Assembly (NCBI GenBank): GCA_944390825.1
Contig: CALXRG010000004.1
Location: forward strand, 62,001 to 126,000
DNA: 64,000 nt
Reading direction: 5' to 3'
Origin: an uncultured Akkermansia sp.
GTDB taxonomy: Bacteria > Verrucomicrobiota > Verrucomicrobiia > Verrucomicrobiales > Akkermansiaceae
The position numbers were made by a program, and so were the translations under genes. Position 1 is the first letter of the stretch, and every line of letters starts with the position of its first letter. Below the pieces are notes generated by a model. It searched no databases and was not told the DNA's origin. It saw only the letters and a list, made by a program, of their open reading frames with translations. Of the stretch, positions 42,151 through 52,348 are shown piece by piece.

Positions 42151-43746
42151 TTACAGCAGAGAAAGCAGCAGTTTGGCGAGGATGGTCATCATCAGCAGTG
42201 CGGCCGGGTAGGCGGTGGCGTAGGAGATGACGGGTTCCTGGCGGTCTGTCTTGGCTGTGATGGCACCGAGGGCCGGGGTGGAGGTCATTGCACCGCAGAT
42301 GGCACCGAGAGTCTCAGGCAGAGGCATTTTCAGCAGTTTCGTGGCCAGGATGTAGCCCAGAACCATCGGGATGGTGGTGATGCCCACGCCAATCAGGAAC
42401 ATGGTCAGGCCCTGTGCCTGCAGGGTTTCCACCAGCTTCTCACCGCCGGATACTCCTGCACCGGCCAGGAAGATCATCAGGGCAAACTCCATGAGCAGTA
42501 CGCGGGTGGGGCGGGGCATGTAGCCGGCAATCGGGCCGATCTTGCCAAAGTGGCCCAGAATCAGTGCTACAATCAGCGGGCCGCCGGCCATGCCCAGGCT
42601 GAAGCCGGCGGAGTGCCCCATGCTGAAGGTGATGTTGCCTACGATGATGCCCAGAGCGACGCCGCCCGTGAGCGACAGGATGTCTGTGGCGTTGATGGCT
42701 GTGCTGCGGTGGCCGCAGGCTTTGGCGAAGTTTTTGATGGCTTCGGGGGTGCCGACGACGGTGCAGACGTCGTTGCGGATGAGTTCGGTTTCGCCGGTGG
42801 GGATGAACATGTTGCCCAAGCGGGTGATGCGGGAGATGGTGATGCCGTAGTTGGACAGGGAGTCCAGCTCGCTGAGCGTTTTGTTACACATGTCGTTGTT
42901 GAGGATGATGAGCTCTGAGGTTTCATCACCAAAGGTGCGCGGGTGCTGGTCCTTGGGGTTGACTTCCCCCAGCATGGGTGCATCGTGCTCAACTTCGGCG
43001 CGCTCGCCGATGATCAGCACTTGGGTGCCTTCCTGGAAGGTGTCTTCGGGCTGAAGCGGGTGCAGCAGGTTGTCTTTCACAAGGCGTGTGATGCGGCAGT
43101 GCAGGTGGCATTCGTCGCAAAACTCGGAGATGTTCTTACCGTAGAGGTCCGGGCGGGTGACGGTCACGACGCGGCGGATGATTTTGGACGGGTCTTTGCC
43201 GGCTTTGTCACTGGCAGGAAGGGCATTGAGGTCCTTTTTGAGGAGGCGTGGCATCAGTTGGACGAACAGTACCACACCAATGACGCCAAACGGGTAGGCA
43301 ACGCCATAGCCGATGTCCAGTCCCGAGGTGTCCATGCCGGTGAGGGCTTCACGCGCGGCGGCGAAGGCTGGCGTACTGGTGCAGGCACCGGCAAAGAGAC
43401 CCGCAGCTACAGGGCCTTCCACTCCAAAGACGCTGGAAAGCAGCCAGGTGACCAGCCAGCCCGTGCCTACGACAACGACAGAAAGCAGCACCAGGCTGCT
43501 GCCCTTGCTGCGCAGGGTGGCGAAGAAGCGGTTGCCGACACCCAGACCCACGCAGTACACGAAGAGCGCGGTTCCGATGCCGGTGACGCCATCGGGTACT
43601 TTCAGGCCGAAGTGTCCCGCCGCCAGTGCGACGAACAGAACACCGGAACTGCCCAGCGAGATTCCCTTAATCTGGATATTGCCCAAGGCCAATCCCAAAC
43701 ACAGGATGGCGAAGAGCACGAACGTCGGATTGCTGAATATTTCCAT
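42151..43746 (-). CDS. AspT/YidE-type transporter with TrkA-C domains
   Basis: A 531-residue membrane protein. Two blocks of five to six hydrophobic segments flank a central cytoplasmic region of two TrkA-C-like domains (NISEFCDECHLHCRITRLVK and ISRITRLGNMFIPTGE). Repeated signatures occur in each half: GLFAGACTSTPAFAAA and LGAICGAMTSTPALGAI. This is the aspartate:alanine exchanger/YidE-YbjL architecture; the substrate is not certain. The start at 43746 (MEIFSNPTFVLF) is supported by a promoter that overlaps the alternative upstream Met. A strong terminator follows. Confidence 0.92.
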   Translation of the reverse strand: MEIFSNPTFVLFAILCLGLALGNIQIKGISLGSSGVLFVALAAGHFGLKVPDGVTGIGTALFVYCVGLGVGNRFFATLRSKGSSLVLLSVVVVGTGWLVTWLLSSVFGVEGPVAAGLFAGACTSTPAFAAAREALTGMDTSGLDIGYGVAYPFGVIGVVLFVQLMPRLLKKDLNALPASDKAGKDPSKIIRRVVTVTRPDLYGKNISEFCDECHLHCRITRLVKDNLLHPLQPEDTFQEGTQVLIIGERAEVEHDAPMLGEVNPKDQHPRTFGDETSELIILNNDMCNKTLSELDSLSNYGITISRITRLGNMFIPTGETELIRNDVCTVVGTPEAIKNFAKACGHRSTAINATDILSLTGGVALGIIVGNITFSMGHSAGFSLGMAGGPLIVALILGHFGKIGPIAGYMPRPTRVLLMEFALMIFLAGAGVSGGEKLVETLQAQGLTMFLIGVGITTIPMVLGYILATKLLKMPLPETLGAICGAMTSTPALGAITAKTDRQEPVISYATAYPAALLMMTILAKLLLSLL

Positions 43747-43787
43747 TGTTGTGCTGTGGTTCGTGTTGTCCTCGTTAAGACGCGGCG

Positions 43788-43816
43788 CATATAGCATGTT
43801 TCAGGAATTTTGGCAA
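43788..43816 (-). promoter_or_regulatory. Promoter of the AspT-type transporter gene
   Basis: TTGCCA (43816-43811), 17-bp spacer ending TGC, TATATG (43793-43788) on the minus strand. Confidence 0.75.
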
Positions 43817-43997
43817 GTCATATCTGGGATGATTTGGGGGGGTGTTGGTTGTTTTCGGCGCCTGTGAGGGGGAGTGGACGGCGGGATGGTTGTGTGCACG
43901 GTGGGATTCCGTGCTGAAGGCGCGCGATGGAGAGGGGGGCGACTGGTGCCGGGGGCTCTGGCCGCGATGCTGTTGCCGGTGTGAGGGAGCCGGGCTT

Positions 43998-45383
43998 TTA
44001 CCAGTTGAGGTATTTGCCGCTGGCTTTGCGCTCGCGCAGGAGCGTGTCGAGCCGCTTGTTTTTGGCAACATCCAGGAACTTGCGGCCAATGATGGTCGGG
44101 AGAGCGACGCCCAGGACGATGGCCAGGATGACGAGGCCGGAGGTGATGCCGTTGTCGACGGCTTTCATGATGGGGGTGACTTGTTCCAGGCTGGCGCTGT
44201 GATTGCTGATGAGCCCCAGCAGCATGCGGTACATAAGAACGCCGGGAATCATCGGGATGACGGAGGGGATGGTCAGGACGTGGTTGGGCACGTGAAACCA
44301 GTGGACGGCCCTGATGGCAATGATGCTGATGAGTGCTGCTCCGGCAAACGAGCCGGCGATGAGTCCCATATCAAGCCCGATGTTGTCGGTGCTGGGGCCG
44401 AGGTTGACGTAGTTCCGGGTGCATACGGCGATGATGCCGCCGAGTGCTACAACCCAGAGCAGCTTGCGCTGGATGTTGAAGATCATGGAAAAGCCGACGG
44501 CTGAGATGCCTGCGGCCAGGGCGTATTCCCAGTATTGGTGGTGGGGAACGATGCTGATAGTAGGGAAGAAGTTTTCGATGCCGCAGATTCTGACGGCAAA
44601 AGCCATGCCGAAGGCCATGGCAATGACGATGAGTAGGGTGTTGATGGCTCGGATGGTGCCGATTTGGGTGTATCCGCTGATCATGTCATCCACGAAGTTC
44701 ATCAGGGGTACGCCTGGTACGATGAAGAGGGCGCAGGAGATGAGCGGGTGCCAGGGGGTGTCCGTCCATTCTGAGGGCAGAAGGGTTGTGCTCCATGCGA
44801 ATAGGGTGGCGGCGAAGGCGGCGGTGGCGATGCCTATGTAGTTGTTGATGCCGGCATGATTGCACCAGGTGCGTACCCACATGCCGAGGATGGCTGCCAG
44901 CGAGGCGTAGAGAAAGGCTACCCAGTCGCAGCCGAATTGGATGCAGAAGCCGCCGCAGGCGAATCCGGCGCCGATGGCTACAAGCCAATGGCTGTAGTTG
45001 CGTTTGCGTGTGCGGATGCTTTCCAGCTCGGTTTCGTACTGATCCAGGCTGTAATCCTGTTCGATGGCCCGCCAGGAGAGCAGGCTGATTTCGGTGATTG
45101 CCTGCATGTTGACGGTATGCTTGTCGATGCGTTGAAACTTGGAAACGGAGTAGCTGCCGTCACTGACGTTGACCATGAGCATGTCGAAATTGACGTAGAT
45201 GTGCAGTTTGTCTTCCGGGAGTCCCATGAAGGCAGCTACGCGTTTCATGTCCCGCATGATGCGGCTGGTGTTGGCCATGCTTTCAACCAGGAGCTGACCG
45301 GTGCGAAGCAGAAGATCGATGCGGCGGCGCAGTTCGAGGCGTTGGGTGGTATCCAGGGGTTCCGCGGGTGGGGTGATTGTCAT
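43998..45383 (-). CDS. Threonine/serine exporter (ThrE family, both domains fused)
   Basis: A 461-residue membrane protein. The soluble N-terminal part (about 1-130) is the ThrE helix-rich domain with MANTSRIMRDMKRVAAFMGL. The first membrane block follows (GAGFACGGFCIQFG, IVPGVPLMNFVDDMISGY), and then the second ThrE_2-like block (IPSVIPMIPGVLMYRML). The double 'P-VP-GxL' signatures are diagnostic of the family, which exports threonine, serine and similar amino acids. In many bacteria the two parts are separate genes (ThrE_2/DUF3815); here they are fused. Own promoter at 45,458-45,486. Confidence 0.92.
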   Translation of the reverse strand: MTITPPAEPLDTTQRLELRRRIDLLLRTGQLLVESMANTSRIMRDMKRVAAFMGLPEDKLHIYVNFDMLMVNVSDGSYSVSKFQRIDKHTVNMQAITEISLLSWRAIEQDYSLDQYETELESIRTRKRNYSHWLVAIGAGFACGGFCIQFGCDWVAFLYASLAAILGMWVRTWCNHAGINNYIGIATAAFAATLFAWSTTLLPSEWTDTPWHPLISCALFIVPGVPLMNFVDDMISGYTQIGTIRAINTLLIVIAMAFGMAFAVRICGIENFFPTISIVPHHQYWEYALAAGISAVGFSMIFNIQRKLLWVVALGGIIAVCTRNYVNLGPSTDNIGLDMGLIAGSFAGAALISIIAIRAVHWFHVPNHVLTIPSVIPMIPGVLMYRMLLGLISNHSASLEQVTPIMKAVDNGITSGLVILAIVLGVALPTIIGRKFLDVAKNKRLDTLLRERKASGKYLNW

Positions 45384-45457
45384 GGGGGGGGTCCGGGAGG
45401 AAGGTGTGCTGTGCTGGTTGCGATGGTTGCACGTGCCACGTGCGCTGCGTGTGACGT

Positions 45458-45486
45458 GCTATAGCACAGATGCCCGTTTCTGGCAA
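45458..45486 (-). promoter_or_regulatory. thrE-type gene promoter
   Basis: TTGCCA (45486-45481), 17-bp spacer ending TGC, TATAGC (45463-45458) on the minus strand; predicted leader of about 70 bases. Confidence 0.72.
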
Positions 45487-45533
45487 GCCAAAACGGTAAA
45501 GGAAGGGCGCGATGCTGCTGCTGCCCTATAGAG

Positions 45534-45563
45534 GGACAGCCGACCCAGCAGGGCCGGCTGTCC
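45534..45563 (-). terminator. Hairpin downstream of gltB
   Basis: A 9-bp perfect stem (GGACAGCCG / CGGCTGTCC, arms 45534-45542 and 45555-45563) 46 bases after the gltB stop. No U tract follows, so it may act as an RNA end or barrier rather than a classical terminator. Confidence 0.45.
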
Positions 45564-45608
45564 GGAAACGGCGTGGGACCCCGGAGAGGGGGCTCTGCGC
45601 GTTGCGCG

Positions 45609-48600
45609 TTAATTGTGCGTTTGGGTGCGCTGTACGTCCTCGTCGCCTTTGGTCATCTGTCCAAGCACGCGCCGGTATTCCATGGGGAAGACTTTGACGA
45701 AGTTGGGCAGGGCGTTGTCGAAGTCAGCGAGGATGGCCTGGGCCCGTTGGGAGCCGGTGTAGCGGGCGTGCTCTTCGATGAGGCTGCGCAGGCGCTCGAT
45801 GTCCTCGGGCTCGGTGACGGGGTCGAGGTCGATCATGTCGAGGTTGCAGTAGCGGTCAAAGAGGTGCTGCTCGTCCCAGACGTAGGCGTAGCCGCCGCTC
45901 ATACCGGCACCGAAGTTGTGCCCCGTCGGGCCAAGGACGACGACGCAGCCGCCGGTCATGTACTCGCAGCAGTGGTCGCCTGCGCCTTCAATGACGGCAC
46001 TGGCGCCGGAGTTGCGTACGGCAAAGCGTTCGCCTACCTGCCCGCGGATGAAGACCTTGCCGCTGGTGGCGCCGTAGAGCAGGACGTTGCCGGCAATCAC
46101 GTTTTCGCAGGGTACGTACTGCGTCCCCGGGAAGGGGGTGATGATGATTTTGCCGCCGGACAGGCCCTTGCCGACGTAGTCGTTGGCTTGCCCGTGCAGG
46201 CGGAGGGTAATGCCGGCTGCCAGGAAGGCGCCGAAGCTTTGCCCGGCGGTGCCATTGAGGGTGACGTTGATGGTGTCTTCCGGCAGGCCGGCATAGCCGT
46301 ATTGCTTTGAGACGTAGTAGGAGAGCCGGGTGCCGGCGGAGCGGTCGGTGTTGCGGATGGGCAGTTCAACGCTGACCGGTTTGGCACTTTGGAGGGCAGG
46401 AGCGACAAGCGGCAGCAGTGCTTCGTCGAAGACGGTGCTGCTCTTGATGCCGGTGGCCGGCCCATGGATGTTGAGTGCTTCCGGGCGGATGATGCGCGAG
46501 AAGTCCAGGTTCTTGGTCTTCCAGAAGTCGAGGGCATGATCGACTTGCAGGAGATCGGCGCGGCCAACGGCCTCATCGATGCTGTGCAGGCCGAGCGCGG
46601 CGAGGTATTCGCGTGTTTCGCGGGCGACGAAGCGCAGGAAGGTGATGATGTTTTCCGGTTTGCCGCGGTAGCGTTTGCGCAGTTCGGGATCTTGGGTGGC
46701 GACGCCGACGGGGCAGGTGTTTTTGTTGCAGACGCGCGCCATGATGCAGCCGAGCGCAATCATGAGCGAGGTGGCAAAGCCGTACTCCTCAGCTCCCAGC
46801 AGGGTGGCGATAATGACGTCGCGGCCGTTTTTGATCAGTCCGTCTGTCTGCAGTCGGATGGTGTCGCGAAGCCCGTTGAGTACCAGTGTCTGGTGGGCTT
46901 CTGCAACGCCGAGTTCCCAAGGCATGCCGGCGTATTTGACCGAGGTGAGGGGGGAGGCGCCGGTGCCGCCGTCGTGCCCGGAGATGAGGACCATGTCGGC
47001 TCCGCCTTTGGCGACGCCTGCTGCGACGGTGCCGACGCCGAGTTCGGAGACGAGTTTGACGCTGACTCTGGCTTCGGGGTTGGCGTTGCGCAGGTCGAAG
47101 ATGAGCTGGGCGAGGTCTTCGATGGAGTAGATGTCATGGTGCGGGGGCGGGGAGATGAGGGTGACGCCCGGGGTGGCGTGACGGACGCGGGCGATTTCCT
47201 CATCAACTTTGCTGCCGGGGAGTTGGCCGCCTTCGCCGGGTTTGGCCCCTTGGGCTACCTTGATTTGCAGTTCGCGGGCGTGGGCGAGGTATTCAGAGGT
47301 GACGCCGAAGCGGCCGGAGGCGACTTGCTTGATGGCGGAGCAGGCGCTGTCGCCCTGGGGCAGGGGCTTGAATCGGGCGGGATCTTCCCCGCCTTCACCG
47401 CAGTTGCTCATGGCGCCGATGCGGTTCATGGCGATGGCGATGTGCTCGTGGGCTTCCTTGGAGAGGGCACCCAGGCTCATGGCTCCCGATACGAAGCGCT
47501 TCATGATGCTTTCTTCGCTTTCGACTTCGTCCAGAGGGATGGGAGTGGTGGGGGCGAAGCCGAAGAGTCCGCGCAGTGTGCAGCGGGTCTCGGCGTTTTC
47601 GTTGACCATCTCGGAGAAGACTTTGAACTGGGCGTAGTCATCGTTGCGCAGGGCTTTTTGGAATTGGGCGATGACTTTGGAGGTCCAGATGTGCTTCTCG
47701 CCACCCCGTTTCCATTTGTAGAGTCCGGCGTTTTCCAGCTCGGTGCGGGGTTCGAAGGTGAGGGCTTTCCTGCGGTTGAGGCGCGCGACGGCTTCGCGGG
47801 CGATTTCTTCCAGCCCGATGCCGCCGATGCGGGATGCCGTGCCGGGGAAAAAGCGTTCGACGATGTCGGTGCCCAGGCCTATGGCTTCAAAGATTTGTGC
47901 GCCGCGGTACGAGCGCAGGGTGGAGATGCCCATTTTGGACATGGTTTTGAGGATGCCGAAGTCAACGGCTTCCAGGTAGTTTTCCATGCCTTTGGTGGCG
48001 GATACCTGCTCGCTGAGTTTGCCTTCGGCTGCGAGGTTGACGATGGTGCCGAGTGCCAGCCAGGGGCAGACGGCGGTGGCACCGTAGCCCAGCAGGAGGG
48101 CAAAGTGCATGACTTGCCGGGCTTCGCCGGTCTCGGCGATGACGCCGGTGCTGGTGCGGACGCCCATGTCGCGCAGTTTGGCGTTGACTGTGGCAACGGC
48201 AAGCAGGCTGGGTATGGGAGCTTCGTTGCCGGAGAGGGTGCGGTCGGAGAGGATGATGATGCGGTAGCCTTTGTCGATGGCGCGCTCGGTTTCTGAGGCG
48301 AGTTCATCCAGTGCTTCGCGGAGTCCGTGCGGGGAGAGGGCAGAGAAGCCGGTGGAGAGGGTGATGCAGCGGAAATCCGGTTCTTTGTTGCTCTTGAGCG
48401 CTTCCAGATCGCTCATGGTGAGGATGGGCCGCGCGAGTTTGATGAGGCGGGCCATTTGCGGGGTTTCGTCCAGGATGTTGGCCGGGTTGCCGATGAAGGT
48501 GGTGAGCGACATCACGAGCTGCTCACGGATCGGGTCGATCGGCGGATTGGTCACTTGGGCGAATTGCTGCTTGAAGTAGTTGAAAAGCAGCTGGGGACGC

Positions 48601-50129
48601 TCGGAGAGGACGGCAAGGGCTGCGTCGTTGCCCATGGCGTAGACGGGGTCATGACCGCTGTTGGCCATGGGGATGATGAAGTGCTCGAGCTCGTCCCCGG
48701 TGTAACCGAAGAGGGTCTGGCGGGAGAAGATCTGGTCCGGGTTGACTTCCGGGGCGTTGACGCTGTCGAAGAAGCCGTGGATCCTGATGCGGTTTTCCTG
48801 GCACCAGCGGCGGTAGGGGCGGCGGCGGGCGACTTTGGTTTTGGTCTCGGCGCTGTAGCTGATGCGTTGCTTTTCAAAGTCGATCCAGACGATTTCTCCG
48901 GGGGTGAGGCAGCCGCGCTTGACGACTCGCTCCGGGTCGGTGTCCAGCACGCCGGCTTCACTGGCCAGGATGAAGAGGCCGTCCGCATCCACTTCGTAGC
49001 GGGCGGGGCGCAGGCCGTTGCGGTCGACGATGGCGCCGGCTCCGCAGCCGTTGGTGAAGCAGACGGCAGCCGGGCCGTCCCACGGTGCCATGAAGCCGGA
49101 GTGGTAGTCATAGAAGCCGCGCAGGTCTTCGCCGATGAAGTAGCGTGCACCGAATGCTTGCGGGATGAGCATCATCATGCTGTGCGGCAGGCTGCGGCCG
49201 GCTGTGACCAGGAGCTCCAGGGTGTTGTCGAGGCTGGCGGAGTCGCTTTGCCCGGCGGGGACGATGGGCAGGAGTTTTTTGATGTCCGAGCCGAAGAGGG
49301 GACTGGCGAGGTTGTCCTCCAGGGCGCTCAGCTGGTTGAGGTTGCCGCGCAGCGTGTTCACTTCTCCGTTGTGGGCGAGGTAGCGGAAGGGGTGAGCGAG
49401 TGGCCAGCTCGGGAAGGTGTTGGTCGAGTAGCGCTGGTGTACGATGGCAAAGCAGCTGGTGAAGCGTTCATCGGCCAGGTCGGTGTAGAAGAGGGGAAGC
49501 TGAGGGGCCAGCAGCAGGCCTTTGTAGACGATGGTGCGCGCCGAGAGGGAGGGGATGTAGAAGCGGTCTCCCAGTCCGGGGACAGCGGCTTCGGCGTCGT
49601 GCTCAATGACGCGGCGCAGGATGTAGAGGCGGCGCTCCAGGGCGTCGCCGGCCAGGGTGTTGTTCTGGGGGGCTACGAAGCACTGTTCGATGACGGGGGC
49701 ACTTTCCCGCGCGAGTCGGCCGATTTTGCTCTCATCCACGGGGACGGTGCGCCAGCCGAGAAAGGTGAATCCTTCGGCGGCAGCTGCTTCTTCTACTTTG
49801 ACCCGGCAAATGGCACGGTGTGTTTTGTCCTTCGGCAGGAAGAACATGCCGACGGCGTAGTGACCGGCATCGGGAAGCATGAAGGGAGTGACCGCCTGGA
49901 AGAATTCGTGCGGCACTTGCACGAGCATGCCCGCCCCATCGCCGGTTTCCGGGTCGCAGCCGGTAGCTCCCCGGTGGAGAATCCTCTCCAGGATGGTGAT
50001 GCCTTTCCGGATAATGCTGTGGGACGCTTTGCCTTTGATATCAGCTACCATTCCGACGCCACAGGCGTCGTGTTCCTGAGCGGGATCATACAGGCCCTGG
50101 GCCTGCGGGTAATACGTACTCGTATTCAC
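45609..50129 (-). CDS. gltB: Glutamate synthase, large subunit
   Basis: A 1506-residue enzyme that makes glutamate from glutamine and 2-oxoglutarate. The N-terminal glutamine amidotransferase domain has its nucleophile in HDACGVGMVADIKG; about 20 residues before the Cys would be removed as a propeptide. The FMN and 2-oxoglutarate domain has GEGGEDPARF and SAIKQVASGRFGV, and the 3Fe-4S cysteines lie in ALGCIMARVCNKNTCPVGVATQDP. The C-terminal beta-helix is intact (GGYAYVWDEQ). The start is GTG at 50129. The small subunit gene gltD is not in the window, so it must lie elsewhere or be absent. Confidence 0.97.
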   Translation of the reverse strand: MNTSTYYPQAQGLYDPAQEHDACGVGMVADIKGKASHSIIRKGITILERILHRGATGCDPETGDGAGMLVQVPHEFFQAVTPFMLPDAGHYAVGMFFLPKDKTHRAICRVKVEEAAAAEGFTFLGWRTVPVDESKIGRLARESAPVIEQCFVAPQNNTLAGDALERRLYILRRVIEHDAEAAVPGLGDRFYIPSLSARTIVYKGLLLAPQLPLFYTDLADERFTSCFAIVHQRYSTNTFPSWPLAHPFRYLAHNGEVNTLRGNLNQLSALEDNLASPLFGSDIKKLLPIVPAGQSDSASLDNTLELLVTAGRSLPHSMMMLIPQAFGARYFIGEDLRGFYDYHSGFMAPWDGPAAVCFTNGCGAGAIVDRNGLRPARYEVDADGLFILASEAGVLDTDPERVVKRGCLTPGEIVWIDFEKQRISYSAETKTKVARRRPYRRWCQENRIRIHGFFDSVNAPEVNPDQIFSRQTLFGYTGDELEHFIIPMANSGHDPVYAMGNDAALAVLSERPQLLFNYFKQQFAQVTNPPIDPIREQLVMSLTTFIGNPANILDETPQMARLIKLARPILTMSDLEALKSNKEPDFRCITLSTGFSALSPHGLREALDELASETERAIDKGYRIIILSDRTLSGNEAPIPSLLAVATVNAKLRDMGVRTSTGVIAETGEARQVMHFALLLGYGATAVCPWLALGTIVNLAAEGKLSEQVSATKGMENYLEAVDFGILKTMSKMGISTLRSYRGAQIFEAIGLGTDIVERFFPGTASRIGGIGLEEIAREAVARLNRRKALTFEPRTELENAGLYKWKRGGEKHIWTSKVIAQFQKALRNDDYAQFKVFSEMVNENAETRCTLRGLFGFAPTTPIPLDEVESEESIMKRFVSGAMSLGALSKEAHEHIAIAMNRIGAMSNCGEGGEDPARFKPLPQGDSACSAIKQVASGRFGVTSEYLAHARELQIKVAQGAKPGEGGQLPGSKVDEEIARVRHATPGVTLISPPPHHDIYSIEDLAQLIFDLRNANPEARVSVKLVSELGVGTVAAGVAKGGADMVLISGHDGGTGASPLTSVKYAGMPWELGVAEAHQTLVLNGLRDTIRLQTDGLIKNGRDVIIATLLGAEEYGFATSLMIALGCIMARVCNKNTCPVGVATQDPELRKRYRGKPENIITFLRFVARETREYLAALGLHSIDEAVGRADLLQVDHALDFWKTKNLDFSRIIRPEALNIHGPATGIKSSTVFDEALLPLVAPALQSAKPVSVELPIRNTDRSAGTRLSYYVSKQYGYAGLPEDTINVTLNGTAGQSFGAFLAAGITLRLHGQANDYVGKGLSGGKIIITPFPGTQYVPCENVIAGNVLLYGATSGKVFIRGQVGERFAVRNSGASAVIEGAGDHCCEYMTGGCVVVLGPTGHNFGAGMSGGYAYVWDEQHLFDRYCNLDMIDLDPVTEPEDIERLRSLIEEHARYTGSQRAQAILADFDNALPNFVKVFPMEYRRVLGQMTKGDEDVQRTQTHN

Positions 50130-50187
50130 TGGCGTTTATGTTTGCATATGATGGTTGGCGGGTATCCACAGCTTTTCCCGCAGGCGA

Positions 50188-50216
50188 AACATAGCACAGG
50201 ATTGCTTCGATGGCAA
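50188..50216 (-). promoter_or_regulatory. gltB promoter
   Basis: TTGCCA (50216-50211), 17-bp spacer ending TGC, TATGTT (50193-50188) on the minus strand; about 50 bases to the GTG. Confidence 0.72.
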
Positions 50217-50502
50217 TCATAAAGGAGCTTACTTTGTCTATTTTTTGCCGGGGCTCACTGGCTTTGCCGGCTGCGCGTGTCTGTTTGCGGGGGTGTGGAG
50301 GGTGCCAGGGAGGAGCGCGGCGATGTGGCTTTGCTCTCCGTCTTGGGCAACGGAGACATGGCTATGCCCCCTTGCTGATCACTGTGTCCCGGGGAAAAGC
50401 CGTTTCCTCTTTCAGCCGGGATTACTGGCAGCTGCCAGCGCGCGGAGGGGAGTGCGCTGACCTGTGCGCGGAAGTAGCGTGAGTTGATACAGAAGCGGCC
50501 GT
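50217..50502. other. Intergenic region between gltB and the CNNM/CorC gene
   Basis: No gene, tRNA or clear terminator recognised. Confidence 0.4.
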
Positions 50503-51912
50503 TTATGCGGGCTGCACGGCTTGTTCTTCGTCGCCGCGTGGGGTGTAGTCGATGCGTACCTGGGTGACGCGCCGTCCGTCCGTGGTGGCGACGGTGAAGG
50601 TGTAGTCGCGCACGGTGACTTGCTCGTCGACTTCGGGCATGTGGCCGAGGCGGTCGGTCATGAAGCCGCCCAGGGTGGTGATGCCGCCGTCGCTTTCGAT
50701 GGTGCCGAGGTGCGGCAGGGCTTCTTCGAGGTCGAAGAGGGCGATGGAGCCGTTGGCCATGTAGCGGCCGTCGGAGAGGTTGACGAGTTCATCCGCGGCT
50801 TCGGCTTCGAACTCGTCCGGGATGTCGTCGCCTACGATTTCTTCCAGGACGTCGTCCAGGAAGACGAGGCCCAGGGCGTCGCCGTATTCATCGACGACGA
50901 GGGCAAAGTGGGTTTTCTCCTTGGAGAAGAACTCCAGCAGGGTGTCGAGCTTCATGGTCTCGGGGACGAGTTTGAGCTCGCGGGCGTGGGCGAGGAGGTC
51001 GGGAGTTTCTTCTTTGACGATCTGGAGGAAGTCCTTGACGTGCAGCCAGCCCTGTACTTTGTCGAGGTGGCCGGAGGCCAGCGGGAAGCGGCTGTGGCGG
51101 CTGTTCATGACGATGTCGAGGTTTTTCTCGAAGCCGTCATTGATGTCGAGGAATTCGACGGAGCTGCGGGGGACGAGGATGTCGCGCACGGAGCGGTCGT
51201 TGAGTTCGAGGGCGTTCATGGAGATTTCGGCCTCGGTTTCGGTGACTTCGTTGGTGCGTTCGCTTTCTTCGACGATGTGGGCGATTTCTTCGGCGCTGTG
51301 GGAGTTGTTCGGGCAGTAGTGGGGGTTGACGCCGAACAGGCGGTGCGCGATGATGTTGGCTGTGTTGTTGAAGAGGTGGATGATCGGGGCCGTTATTTTG
51401 GCGAAGCGCACCATGGCGGTGGCGGTGCCGAGGGCCATTTCATAGGGATGCCGGATGGCGAGGCTCTTGGGTACCAGTTCGCCAAGGACGACGTGCGCAA
51501 AGGTGAAGAGGCCGTAGGCGACGGTGTAGGAGATGACGCTCACGACGCTGGGCGCAAGGTGAAGGTAGAACTCCAGCGGTGGCGAGATGAGGCTCTCGAT
51601 GAAGGGTTCGCTGATGCTGCCGAGGGCCAGGGAGGCGATGGTGATGCCGAGCTGGTTGGCGGAGAGGTAGGAGTCGAGGTGGTTGACGATTTCGATGGTG
51701 TTCTCCCTGCGGCGTTTCTGGGATTTGGTTTCGTTTTCTTTTTCCAGCAGCTGGCTTTCGCGGACGCGGGCTGCGGCGAATTCGTTGGCGACGAAGAAGG
51801 CGTTGAGGAAGAGGAAGAAGGAGGTGGCGAGGAAGAAGAGGATGAAGGAGCTGAAGGAGGGGTATTCCCAGGTCAGTTGTTCGACTTCTTCGGGGCTCAG
51901 GAAAAATTGCAT
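50503..51912 (-). CDS. CNNM/CorC-type membrane protein with CBS pair
   Basis: A 469-residue protein. The N-terminal DUF21/CNNM membrane domain (about 1-210) has [32 protein letters not shown] and [19 protein letters not shown]. Two CBS domains follow ([47 protein letters not shown]-like), and a C-terminal CorC/HlyC domain from about residue 365 ([16 protein letters not shown]). Members handle magnesium or cobalt; some are annotated as hemolysins without good reason. Monocistronic as far as seen. Confidence 0.92.
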   Translation of the reverse strand: [469 protein letters not shown]

Positions 51913-52081
51913 ATGGAGGTGGGGCTAGTGCCTGTGTTGGTTAGTGTGTGGTGGTGTGTTTGGGGGCGTTCCGAGGTCGGAAGGCGCTTGGTGGTGTCGT
52001 AGCGTGTGGGAGAAAGGGGGGATGAATTGCGGAAAAGGCGGCGTGAGGGGAAGGGGGGCAGACGGTTCCGGGCGGGTGGAA

Positions 52082-52342
52082 TCAGAGCTTTTCGTAGACG
52101 CCGGTGTCACGTTTTTCCATCACGGTGAAGCCTGCCTTTTTGGCATCACTGATGGAGAGGGGGGCGAGAATCTGCGGTACGTTAACGTTGCTGATTTTTT
52201 TGCGTACCGGGTTTTTGCAGTACAAGCAACGCGTGAGGGGCGCCCTGTCCACCGGGCGCATCAGTTCAAATCCCTTGCGGCAGATCGGGCACGATCGCTC
52301 GGGATCATCCGGGTTTTCGGAGATGTATTCGTAAATTGGCAT
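52082..52342 (-). CDS. FmdB-family zinc ribbon protein
   Basis: An 86-residue protein. The start at 52342 gives MPIYEYI, the invariant FmdB-type opening; an extension to 52381 runs through the dyad. A Cys4 ribbon is visible: CPIC then CLYC, spaced about 20 residues apart. The rest is basic with a KKAGFTVMEKRDTG segment. FmdB proteins are small putative regulators of unknown target. Its promoter overlaps a 13-bp dyad. Confidence 0.85.
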   Translation of the reverse strand: MPIYEYISENPDDPERSCPICRKGFELMRPVDRAPLTRCLYCKNPVRKKISNVNVPQILAPLSISDAKKAGFTVMEKRDTGVYEKL

Positions 52343-52348
52343 ATACAC

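Noticed and set aside
43746..43797. Longer N-terminus for the AspT-type transporter
   Set aside because: The extra codons overlap a strong promoter (TTGCCA-17-TATATG), so they cannot be in the transcript.
46389..48296. A 635-codon open frame on the plus strand
   Set aside because: It is exactly antisense to gltB and arises from GC-rich codon use; no motifs, no initiation context.
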